Below are positions 12,952-19,845 of a stretch of DNA of 64,000 nucleotides, one piece after another. This DNA comes from Sedimentitalea sp042687825 (GTDB lineage Bacteria; Pseudomonadota; Alphaproteobacteria; Rhodobacterales; Rhodobacteraceae), in the NCBI RefSeq assembly GCF_042687825.1, contig NZ_JBHUQE010000005.1:62001-126000 (forward strand), in the 5' to 3' direction. The notes under the pieces were generated by a model. The model was not told where the DNA came from. It searched no databases and saw only the letters and a program-made list of their open reading frames with translations. Numbering within the stretch: position 1 is the first letter of the stretch; each line of letters opens with the position of its first letter. Position numbers and translations under genes: made by a program.

Positions 12952-13085
12952 TTCCTTCCGGATGGCGCATCTTGTCGCGACGTGCGGCGCTGGACGTCTG
13001 CACCAAAGCAAAGCTATCGTTGTTGCGGACCGCGCCGCCCCGGTGCGCCGGTATTACAACCCCGAGCAACCCCGAAGGATCGAGC

Positions 13086-13934
13086 ATGAAACTGCTGCGC
13101 TATGGCCCCGCCGGATCGGAAAAGCCCGGCCTGATGGATGCTGACGGCACTATCCGGGACCTCTCGGCCCATGTCGGCGATATCACCGGCGCGATGCTCG
13201 GCGCCGCCGATCTGGACCGGCTGCGGTCCCTGGAAGCGACCGACCTGCCGCTGGTGCCGGGCCTGCCGCGGGTGGGTCCCTGTGTCGGCGATGTCGGCAA
13301 GTTTCTGTGCATCGGTCTGAACTATTCCGATCACGCCGAAGAGGCCGGCATGTCGATCCCCGAGCATCCGATTCTGTTTCTGAAAGCCAATTCCGCGATC
13401 TGCGGCCCGAACGACGCGATCTGCCTGCCGCGCGGATCGACCCACACCGACTGGGAGGTGGAACTGGGCGTGGTGATCGGGACGACGGCGAAATATGTCA
13501 GCGCCGCCGATGCGCTGGACCATGTCGCCGGCTATTGCATCGTCAACGATGTATCCGAGAGGCATTTCCAGACCCAACTGACCGGGCAATGGACCAAGGG
13601 CAAATCCTGTGACACGTTCGGCCCGATCGGCCCCTGGCTGGTCACCCGCGACGAAGTGCCCAACCCGCAGGATCTGGACATGTGGCTGGATGTCAACGGC
13701 CAGCGCCGCCAGACCGGCAACACACGGACCATGATCTTTTCCATCGCCCGGATCATCGAACACCTGTCGGCGATGATGAGCCTGCATCCGGGCGACGTGA
13801 TCTCGACCGGCACCCCGCCGGGGGTCGGCATGGGCATGAAACCGGAACCGGTTTATCTGCGCCCCGGCGACCGGGTCGATGCCGGAATTGACGGGCTGGG
13901 CCGGCAGTCCCAGGCCGTGACCCAGGACAGTTGA
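13086..13934 (+). CDS. fumarylacetoacetate hydrolase (FAH) family protein
   Basis: 282 residues from ATG 13086, with AAGGA upstream. The FAH catalytic fold is clear: FLCIGLNYSDHAEEAGM, then PILFLKANSAICGPNDAI, the metal-binding acidic pair in TDWEVELGVVIG, YCIVNDVSERHFQ, KSCDTFGPIGPWLVT, and STGTPPGVGMGM near the C-terminus. Members of this family split carbon-carbon bonds of beta-diketo acids or decarboxylate/isomerise ring-cleavage products of aromatic and homoprotocatechuate-type pathways. Many close homologues are labelled ureidoglycolate lyase without proof. Substrate cannot be told from this sequence. It is a single gene divergent from aceE and probably controlled by the palindromes upstream; it converges on moeA 14 bp downstream. 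Confidence 0.85.
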   Translation: MKLLRYGPAGSEKPGLMDADGTIRDLSAHVGDITGAMLGAADLDRLRSLEATDLPLVPGLPRVGPCVGDVGKFLCIGLNYSDHAEEAGMSIPEHPILFLKANSAICGPNDAICLPRGSTHTDWEVELGVVIGTTAKYVSAADALDHVAGYCIVNDVSERHFQTQLTGQWTKGKSCDTFGPIGPWLVTRDEVPNPQDLDMWLDVNGQRRQTGNTRTMIFSIARIIEHLSAMMSLHPGDVISTGTPPGVGMGMKPEPVYLRPGDRVDAGIDGLGRQSQAVTQDS

Positions 13935-13948
13935 CCGGCAAACCGCTT

Positions 13949-15229
13949 CTACAGTCCGAAACCGGAAAACGGCAGGAACCGGACAGGATCGCCGGGCCGG
14001 ATGTGACAGGCGCCGTCGCCGATTTCGACCAGCCCCTCGGCCCAGCTGAGGCCGCTGATGCGGCCCGATCCCTCTGAGGCAAAGACCTGGGCGCGCCCGT
14101 CCCGGATCCGGGCACGCAGATATTCGCGGCGGCCCGGCTTCTTGCGTTTCTCGAAATCCGCCGGCACGTCGAACGCAGGCGGAGCCTGCCAGCCAGCCCC
14201 GGCCAGCAGGCCCATGGCCGGGCGCGCAAAAATCAGGGTGCAGACCATCGCCGCCACCGGGTTGCCCGGCAGGCCGAAGACCGGCGTGCCGCGCCACAGG
14301 CCCAGGGCCAGCGGGCGCCCGGGCTTCATCGCGATCCGCCATTCCTGCATCGCGCCGGCCTCGGTCAACAGGGCCGATACATGGTCCTCGTCGCCCGCCG
14401 ACGCGCCGCCGCTGGTCAGGATCACGTCGGCCCGGTCCGCCGCCGCATCCAGGCAAGCCCGCAGGGCGGCCCGGTCATCCGCGGCCCGGCCCATATCCAC
14501 CGGCGCAAAGCCGAACCGCGCGGCCATCGCCAACAGCATCGGCCGGTTGGCGTCATGGATCTGTCCCGGTCCGGCGGCAGCCCCCGGCTCGACCAGTTCG
14601 TCACCGGTGGACAGCACCGCCACCCGCAACCGGTGGCGCACCGCCACCCGCGCCACACCGACCGCCGAGAGCAGCGCCAGATCGGCCGGTGTCAGCACCC
14701 GACCCGCCGACAGGGCGCGCGCGCCGGCCTGCACATCCTCGCCCGCCGCACGGGCATTTGCGCCGGCTCTGAGCGGGCCGTGAAAGGCGATCTGGCGACC
14801 ATCGCTGTTGACGTCTTCCTGCAGGATCACCGTATCCACCCCGGCCGGCAGGGCAGCACCGGTCAGGATGCGGATCGCGTGGCCCGGCGCCACCGTACCG
14901 GCATGCGGCGCACCCGCCGCGGCCCGTCCCGGCACCAGCGGCAGCACATGCGCGCCCTCGGGCATCGCCCCGGCAAACCCGTAGCCGTCCACCGCCGAAT
15001 TGGCCAAGGGCGGGTTCGAGCGCGCCGCGATCACATCCTCTGCCAGCACCCGCCCCAGGACCTGCGCCAGGGGCAGGGTCTCGGTGCCGGTGACCGCACT
15101 CAGACGGTCGCGCAACAGCGCCAGCGCATCCTCCACCGGGGTCCAGGCCACGCCGGCCGGCAGGGCAAAGCAGTCATCGCGCAGGGGCGGCGGGGCAATC
15201 CGGCCCGCTTTGGTGTCCGGCCCGCTCAC
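13949..15229 (-). CDS. moeA: molybdopterin molybdotransferase
   Basis: 426 residues starting at GTG 15229, which overlaps the mobB stop by four bases (GTGA). MoeA inserts molybdate into adenylylated molybdopterin. Visible signatures are PLAQVLGRVLAEDVIA, the RSNPPLANSAVDGYGFA motif, GAALPAGVDTVILQEDV, and the MoCF-binding region VILTSGGASAGDEDHV followed by VFGLPGNPVAAMVC. It is the third gene of mobA-mobB-moeA (reading order), a compact cofactor-maturation operon. Confidence 0.95.
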   Translation of the reverse strand: MSGPDTKAGRIAPPPLRDDCFALPAGVAWTPVEDALALLRDRLSAVTGTETLPLAQVLGRVLAEDVIAARSNPPLANSAVDGYGFAGAMPEGAHVLPLVPGRAAAGAPHAGTVAPGHAIRILTGAALPAGVDTVILQEDVNSDGRQIAFHGPLRAGANARAAGEDVQAGARALSAGRVLTPADLALLSAVGVARVAVRHRLRVAVLSTGDELVEPGAAAGPGQIHDANRPMLLAMAARFGFAPVDMGRAADDRAALRACLDAAADRADVILTSGGASAGDEDHVSALLTEAGAMQEWRIAMKPGRPLALGLWRGTPVFGLPGNPVAAMVCTLIFARPAMGLLAGAGWQAPPAFDVPADFEKRKKPGRREYLRARIRDGRAQVFASEGSGRISGLSWAEGLVEIGDGACHIRPGDPVRFLPFSGFGL

Positions 15230-15747
15230 AACCCCACCTCTGTCAGGATGAAATCGGCGATCGCGGCGGTGTCGTTTAGATCAAAGACCGGCCGGTCAAA
15301 GCCCGGCGGCTCGATTTCCGGGCGATCCAGTGCCCGCAGCGCATCGCTGGCCACCGCGCGGACCGTGTCGTCCCGGTCCGCGATCAACGCCGCCCCGGTG
15401 GCGGCGCGATGTGCCTCGATCTTGCGATGCGCGGCGCGTTTATACCCCTCGACCAGCACCAGATCCACCGGCGACAGGCGCCGCAGCAAGTCGTGCAGCG
15501 GCGGTTCGGCGGCGCCGCGCAGCTCGTGCATCAGCGCCCAGCGGCTGCCCGAGGCCAGTAATACCTCTTGCGCGCCGGCGATGCGGTGGCGGTGACTGTC
15601 GCGCCCCGGCTGGTCGATTTCAGCGTCGTGATGAGCGTGTTTGACGGTCGAGACCGAAAACCCGCGCCCGGTGATGTCGGCCACCAGCCGTTCCATCAGG
15701 CCGGTCTTGCCGGAATTCTTCCAGCCGGTCACGCCATAGAGCCTCAT
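15226..15747 (-). CDS. mobB: molybdopterin-guanine dinucleotide biosynthesis protein B
   Basis: 173 residues. The N-terminus has a P-loop (VTGWKNSGKTGLMERL) followed by KHAHHDAEIDQPGRDSHRH and the VLVEGYKRAAHRKIE motif of MobB GTPases. MobB binds GTP and assists MobA in attaching GMP to the molybdenum cofactor. It overlaps mobA upstream (ATGA, 15744-15747) and moeA downstream (GTGA), so the three are probably translated together. Confidence 0.94.
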   Translation of the reverse strand: MRLYGVTGWKNSGKTGLMERLVADITGRGFSVSTVKHAHHDAEIDQPGRDSHRHRIAGAQEVLLASGSRWALMHELRGAAEPPLHDLLRRLSPVDLVLVEGYKRAAHRKIEAHRAATGAALIADRDDTVRAVASDALRALDRPEIEPPGFDRPVFDLNDTAAIADFILTEVGL

Positions 15748-16364
15748 GAAACCTCGCCCAGCAATGTCGCGGCGGCCTGCAGGTCCGCCGGCGTGTTGAC
15801 GTTAAAGAACGGATCGTGCCCCGAGGCCTGAAACAGCGCCTCGCGCGCGCCGTGCCGGTCAGTCCACAGCACCACCTTGCGCATGCCGTCCCGCAGGGCC
15901 GCCCGCAGATCCTCGCGCAGCACCACCGGCCACAGCCCAAAGGTCGGGTGCCGTACCTGCCCGCGCCGCGCATCCGGGGTCGCCGCCAGCACCAGCGGCA
16001 CCGCCATGCCGTCACCGGCCGCCTGCAGGCGCGCCACCAGATCTGTCGGAAAAAACGGGGTGTCCGCCGCCGCGGTGACGATGCTGTCCGCCCCCTGCCC
16101 GGCGGCCCAGTCCAGCCCTGCCAGCACCCCGGCCAGCGGCCCGGCATAGCCCGGCACGCTGTCAGGCAGGACCGGCAGGCCGAAATCGGCGAACCGGGCG
16201 GCATCGCCATTGGCGTTCAGCGCCAGCCCGGAGACCTGCGGCCGCAGCCGCGCGATCACATGTGTCAACAACGGCTGTTCGCCCAGCATCAGCAGCCCCT
16301 TGTCGCCGCCGCCCATGCGGCTGGCCAGACCGCCGGCCAGGATGACACCGGGCGGCGCCGTCAT
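15744..16364 (-). CDS. mobA: molybdenum cofactor guanylyltransferase
   Basis: 206 residues. The nucleotide-binding N-terminus GVILAGGLASRMGGGDKGLL is diagnostic of MobA. PLAGVLAGLDWA, VTAAADTPFFPTDLV and the C-terminal NVNTPADLQAA complete the family pattern. It transfers GMP from GTP to molybdopterin, giving the bis-MGD cofactor used by DMSO-reductase-family enzymes such as formate dehydrogenase. The next gene upstream in the same direction is fdhD, 43 bp away, which fits a shared purpose. Confidence 0.94.
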   Translation of the reverse strand: MTAPPGVILAGGLASRMGGGDKGLLMLGEQPLLTHVIARLRPQVSGLALNANGDAARFADFGLPVLPDSVPGYAGPLAGVLAGLDWAAGQGADSIVTAAADTPFFPTDLVARLQAAGDGMAVPLVLAATPDARRGQVRHPTFGLWPVVLREDLRAALRDGMRKVVLWTDRHGAREALFQASGHDPFFNVNTPADLQAAATLLGEVS

Positions 16365-16407
16365 CGGCCACCGCCATGCCGGACCGGCCTGCTGCAGAAC
16401 CGGCCCG

Positions 16408-17292
16408 TCATGACCGCGCGCTCTGGCGGCGGTGCTTGCTGTCTTCGGGCGGCACCTGGTCCGGATCGGCGTCCCGGATCAGCCGTTCGTCGCCGGACAG
16501 GCAGACAAAGCGCTGGCCGCGCATGCGCCCGATCAGGGTCAGGCCGACATCGCGGGCGATCTCGACCCCCCAGGCGGTAAAGCCCGAGCGCGAGGCCAGC
16601 ACCGGAATGCCCATCAGCGCCGTCTTGATCACCATTTCCGAGGTCAGCCGCCCGGTGGTATAAAGGATCTTGTCCGCAGCCCCCGTGCCGGTCTGCAGCA
16701 TCCAGCCGGCGATCTTGTCGACCGCGTTGTGCCGGCCGACATCCTCCATATAGACCAGCGGCCGGTCGGCCTGGCACAGCACCGTGCCATGGATGGCACC
16801 GGCCTGCAGATACAGCGACGGGGTGCGGTTGATTCGCGCCGCCAGCGCATAGAGCCAGCTGCTGCGCACCGGGGTCTGTGGCAGGCGCACCGCCTCCAGA
16901 CCCTCCATCATGTCGCCAAACACCGTGCCCACGGCACAGCCCGAGGTGCGGGTCTTTTTGCGCAGTTTTTCCTCGTACGAGGTACGGCGCGCGGTACGCA
17001 CGACGACGGTGTCCAGCTCGTCGTCGTGATCGACCCCGGTGATCCGGTCATCGGCCTGCAGCATGCCCTGATTGCGCAGAAACCCCAGCGCCAGATATTC
17101 GGGATAGTCGCCGATGGTCATCGCGGTGACGATTTCCTGACCGTTCAGAAAAATCGTCAGGGGCCGTTCCTCGACCACCGAGATCGCCGCGCGCGCGCCA
17201 TTCTGATCGACGCCCTGCACCGCCCGGGTCAGGCGTGGCGCCTCCGGGTCCGGCGCTATGATGTAATCCGCGACATCCGGTTTTGTAGCCAA
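16408..17292 (-). CDS. fdhD: formate dehydrogenase accessory sulfurtransferase FdhD
   Basis: 294 residues. The first codon is TTG at 17292; AGAGG stands about nine bases upstream and no ATG occurs near the expected N-terminus, so TTG is preferred. FdhD passes sulfur to the molybdenum cofactor of formate dehydrogenases. Motifs seen are GFLRNQGML, AGAIHGTVLC, VYMEDVGRHNAVDKI, TTGRLTSEMVIKTA and SRSGFTAWGVEIARD. The loop that in E. coli carries two cysteines (CxxC) reads TSGCAVGTVFGD here, so only the first cysteine is present. No formate dehydrogenase gene is in the window. It leads the fdhD-mobA-mobB-moeA run. Confidence 0.93.
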   Translation of the reverse strand: MATKPDVADYIIAPDPEAPRLTRAVQGVDQNGARAAISVVEERPLTIFLNGQEIVTAMTIGDYPEYLALGFLRNQGMLQADDRITGVDHDDELDTVVVRTARRTSYEEKLRKKTRTSGCAVGTVFGDMMEGLEAVRLPQTPVRSSWLYALAARINRTPSLYLQAGAIHGTVLCQADRPLVYMEDVGRHNAVDKIAGWMLQTGTGAADKILYTTGRLTSEMVIKTALMGIPVLASRSGFTAWGVEIARDVGLTLIGRMRGQRFVCLSGDERLIRDADPDQVPPEDSKHRRQSARS

Positions 17293-17347
17293 TTGAATCG
17301 CCTCTCGATCCTCGCTAGTGCAGACTGGGTCACATTAGGGGCTGAGC

Positions 17348-18064
17348 ATGTCGACCACCACACCGAAATCCTATTTCTGGAGAGGCATCCGCGACAGCCT
17401 GCCCTTTGTGCTGGTCGCCGGCCCCTTTGGCATGCTGTTTGGCGTGCTGGCCACCGAGGCGGGGCTGAACCTGATACAGACCATGACATTCACCGTGACC
17501 GTCTTTGCCGGCGCGGCGCAGTTCACCGCCCTGCAGCTGATGCAGGAACACAGCCCGACTCTGATCGTGCTGGTCTCGGCCCTGGCGGTGAACCTGCGGG
17601 TCGCGATGTATTCGGCGGCGCTGACCCCGTATCTGGGCCAGGCATCGCTGTGGCAGCGCGCCCTGGCCGCCTATTTCACCGTCGATCAATCCTATGCCCT
17701 GTCGGTGGTGCGCTTTGAGACCGACCGGAACATGGTGCTGTCCCAGCGCCTGCGTTACTTTGCCGGCACCGTCGGGCTGATCGCGCCGGTCTGGTATGCC
17801 GCCTCGCTGACCGGTGCGGTGATGGGCGCGCAGATACCCGACAGCTGGGCGCTGGATTTCGCCCTGCCGATCACCTTTCTGGCAATGGTCGCGCCGATGT
17901 TGCGCACCCCGGCACATCTGGCCGCGGCGCTGGTGGCCGTTCTGACCGCGCTGCTGGCCACCGGCTTGCCCTATAATCTGGGTCTGCTGGCCGCCGGTTT
18001 CGCCGGCATGGCCACCGGCGCGCGTGTCGAGCAGATTCTCGATCGCCGAAAGTCCCCGGCATGA
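17348..18064 (+). CDS. azlC: AzlC family branched-chain amino acid exporter, large subunit
   Basis: 238 residues with the AzlC signature: an N-terminal SYFWRGIRDSLPFVLVAGPFGMLFG, the FAGAAQFTALQLM segment, and repeated hydrophobic helices over the whole length. AzlC works with the small protein AzlD in the inner membrane to export branched-chain amino acids or their analogues. ATG 17348 is 55 bp from the divergent fdhD start. The stop overlaps the azlD start by four bases (ATGA), so the pair is translated together. Confidence 0.9.
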   Translation: MSTTTPKSYFWRGIRDSLPFVLVAGPFGMLFGVLATEAGLNLIQTMTFTVTVFAGAAQFTALQLMQEHSPTLIVLVSALAVNLRVAMYSAALTPYLGQASLWQRALAAYFTVDQSYALSVVRFETDRNMVLSQRLRYFAGTVGLIAPVWYAASLTGAVMGAQIPDSWALDFALPITFLAMVAPMLRTPAHLAAALVAVLTALLATGLPYNLGLLAAGFAGMATGARVEQILDRRKSPA

Positions 18065-18399
18065 CCGCCCCGCCGCCCGATCCGGTCACCTTGTGGACCG
18101 TCATCATCGGTCTCGCCCTGGGCAGTTTTGCCTTGCGGTTCGTGTTCATCGGCCTGATCGGCAGCCGCCAGATGCCGGACTGGCTGCTACGACATCTGCG
18201 CTATACAGCCGTGGCGATCCTGCCGGCGCTGGTCACGCCGCTGGTGGTCTGGCCCGCGGCGACCGACGGCCAGTCTGACCCGACGCGCCTGGCCGCGGCG
18301 CTGGTCACCATCGCCGTGGGAATGATCAGCCGGAACGTGCTGGCGGCGATCCTGGCCGGCGCCGGCACGCTGTACGGGCTGCTCTATCTACTGGGTTAG
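18061..18399 (+). CDS. azlD: AzlD domain protein, small subunit of the AzlCD exporter
   Basis: 112 residues, nearly all membrane-embedded: an N-terminal helix with ALGSFALRFVFIGLIG, RHLRYTAVAILPALVTPLVVW, and a C-terminal AILAGAGTLYGLLYLLG. Size and order of helices match AzlD. It overlaps azlC at its start and the convergent lipoprotein gene at its end (12 bp). Confidence 0.88.
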   Translation: MTAPPPDPVTLWTVIIGLALGSFALRFVFIGLIGSRQMPDWLLRHLRYTAVAILPALVTPLVVWPAATDGQSDPTRLAAALVTIAVGMISRNVLAAILAGAGTLYGLLYLLG

Positions 18400-18996
18400 C
18401 GCCGCGTTGGTCTCGACCAGCGCCCGTTGCAGGTCCGGGCTGTCATTTTCGTAGTACCGGTCGGTGTGCACGCCCGGCACCTGTTCGAACTGCGTCATCA
18501 GGGTTTTCGGATACATCGTGCTGTCGATCGCCTCGAACCCCGGCACCTTTGCCAGCAACTTTGACGTGGCATTGGCGCAAAAGGCGCTGGGAACCGAGCC
18601 GTTGTTCAGCGCCAGCTGATAGGCGGTCTGGGCCTGTTCCGGGGACACCTCGATCTTCTGGCTGACCACGTGATAAGTGCTGCGCGCATGCGCACTGCGA
18701 TAGGCCTTTTCGATATAGGGCGTGATCCCAAAGAGCACATCGTGCCGCTCGGGCGTGACATCCGAATAGAACGAGCCCGCCGGGTCAAAGATCACCCGCT
18801 CGGAGGCATTGATCATCAGCGCCGAGTGCGCGCCTTCGCCCGACCGGTTATTGATCATCGTGTAAAGGGTCAGAGACGGAGGGCCGGAATCGCGATAGCT
18901 GGCGGCGGCCACGGCCTGATCGTCGGCATATTGCTCGTTCACGGTGCATCCGGCGACCGCCACAGCCGCCACCAGTCCGCAGATCACACGGCGCAT
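18388..18996 (-). CDS. lipoprotein of unknown function, possibly a papain-like hydrolase
   Basis: 202 residues from ATG 18996, which has a GGGGGGA ribosome binding site. The N-terminus MRRVICGLVAAVAVAGC is a lipoprotein signal with the lipobox VAGC, so it is likely membrane-anchored on the periplasmic side. The mature part contains GAHSALMINASERVIFDPAGSF and later PSAFCANATSKLL. An HxA strand before a Cys-bearing helix is the order found in permuted papain-like (NlpC/P60, YiiX) proteins, but this is only a resemblance and no family is recognised with confidence. It lies 13 bp downstream of the CoxIV peptide gene and converges with azlD. Confidence 0.6.
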   Translation of the reverse strand: MRRVICGLVAAVAVAGCTVNEQYADDQAVAAASYRDSGPPSLTLYTMINNRSGEGAHSALMINASERVIFDPAGSFYSDVTPERHDVLFGITPYIEKAYRSAHARSTYHVVSQKIEVSPEQAQTAYQLALNNGSVPSAFCANATSKLLAKVPGFEAIDSTMYPKTLMTQFEQVPGVHTDRYYENDSPDLQRALVETNAALTQ

Positions 18997-19009
18997 CGCG
19001 TCCCCCCGA

Positions 19010-19144
19010 TCAGCGGGCAAAGACCGCAAGGAAAACAAGGACAAGCAGGATCAGAACCACTGACCAGGTGGTGAATTTCATGAAACCGTTAAACGTGTCG
19101 GTCTGGGTTTTGATGTCCATTTCGCCGTGTTTGTGTTCAGCCAT
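19010..19144 (-). CDS. aa3-type cytochrome c oxidase subunit IV
   Basis: A 44-residue protein: MAEHKHGEMDIK, then TQTDTFNGFMKFTTW, then one transmembrane helix (SVVLILLVLVFLAVFAR). The N-terminal H-x-H-GEMDI with a downstream F-x-GF/K segment and a single helix match the small subunit IV of alphaproteobacterial aa3 oxidases (as in Paracoccus and Rhodobacter). It is a non-catalytic partner of cytochrome oxidase in the inner membrane. It is distant from any cox operon in this window. The gene runs from ATG 19144 to TGA 19010 with a purine-rich GGGAACAGGCGAT upstream. Confidence 0.88.
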   Translation of the reverse strand: MAEHKHGEMDIKTQTDTFNGFMKFTTWSVVLILLVLVFLAVFAR

Positions 19145-19236
19145 ATCGCCTGTTCCCGTTCGCGTTGGTTTTTCGTTGACTAGCGCAATTGCTTCTCTCT
19201 GTCACCACGTCAATCGCGGTGCCGGGCAATTCCGCG

Positions 19237-19845
19237 TCACTCGGGCGGGGCGGCCGTCAGGAAATCGCAATCCGGCCAGCCGAACCCCCAGCGCCAGGAC
19301 AGGCCGGAACAGGGCGCGCCGCCCAGACGCACCGCCAGATACATCGCGTCCGCAATCACCTCATAGCCGGCTATCACGGTGGCGCTGTCGATGTCATAGG
19401 CCTCGGCCAGTTGGCGTTTCCGGGTCTCGCCGATATCGATCACACAGAGGCGCAGCGCCGCATCCGCCTGCAGGCGCGCCGCATAGCCGGCCTCGGCAGT
19501 GCCGCCGCCTGTGCCGTCATGATAGGCCGCATCATGCACGACACAGCAAGGCTCCCAGGGGGGCCGGTCCTCATGCGCCGCGGCAAAGTCCGGGAACCGC
19601 GCCGACACCATCCGCCAGACATCCGACAGGCCACCGCTGCAGCCATCGGTTGCAAACGGCGCCAGCACCGCATCGTCCCTGCCGATCCTTTCGATCAGCG
19701 CCTGATGCGCCCGCACTTCCAGCATCCGGGCCAACCCGGACTGGTCCCCGTTCCGGCCCTGTCCGCCGGTCTGGGCCGACACCGCCCCGGCCACCAGGCT
19801 CAGCGCCACGCCCAGCGCGGCAGCCGTGATTTCACGGCGAGTCAT
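19237..19845 (-). CDS. secreted phospholipase A2-like protein
   Basis: 202 residues from ATG 19845 (G-rich ribosome binding site seven bases upstream). Residues 1-24 are a signal peptide ending VSAQ. The hallmark CCVVHDAAYH at 100-109 is the PLA2 active-site motif CCxxHDxxY (His104, Asp105). TDGCSGGLSDVW at 67-76 sits where the calcium loop is found, and ADAALRLC at 127-134 matches the helix carrying the second catalytic Asp. Six other cysteines are spread through the chain. By family it would release fatty acids from phospholipids outside the cytoplasm. It overlaps the membrane glycerophosphodiesterase gene by 14 bp, which makes a joint role in lipid turnover plausible. Activity is not shown by sequence alone. 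Confidence 0.72.
   Translation of the reverse strand: MTRREITAAALGVALSLVAGAVSAQTGGQGRNGDQSGLARMLEVRAHQALIERIGRDDAVLAPFATDGCSGGLSDVWRMVSARFPDFAAAHEDRPPWEPCCVVHDAAYHDGTGGGTAEAGYAARLQADAALRLCVIDIGETRKRQLAEAYDIDSATVIAGYEVIADAMYLAVRLGGAPCSGLSWRWGFGWPDCDFLTAAPPE

Larger units (their letters stand above)
12679..13085. promoter_or_regulatory. divergent control region between aceE and the FAH-family gene
   Basis: 407 bp between two divergently read genes, with no ORF of its own. It contains one ambiguous base (N at 12727), a hairpin-like GCCGGC-N5-GCCGGC at about 12763-12782, and three clean palindromes listed separately. Both promoters must lie here. The low-GC islands at 12786-12803 and 12928-12956 stand out sharply from the GC-rich background. 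Confidence 0.7.
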
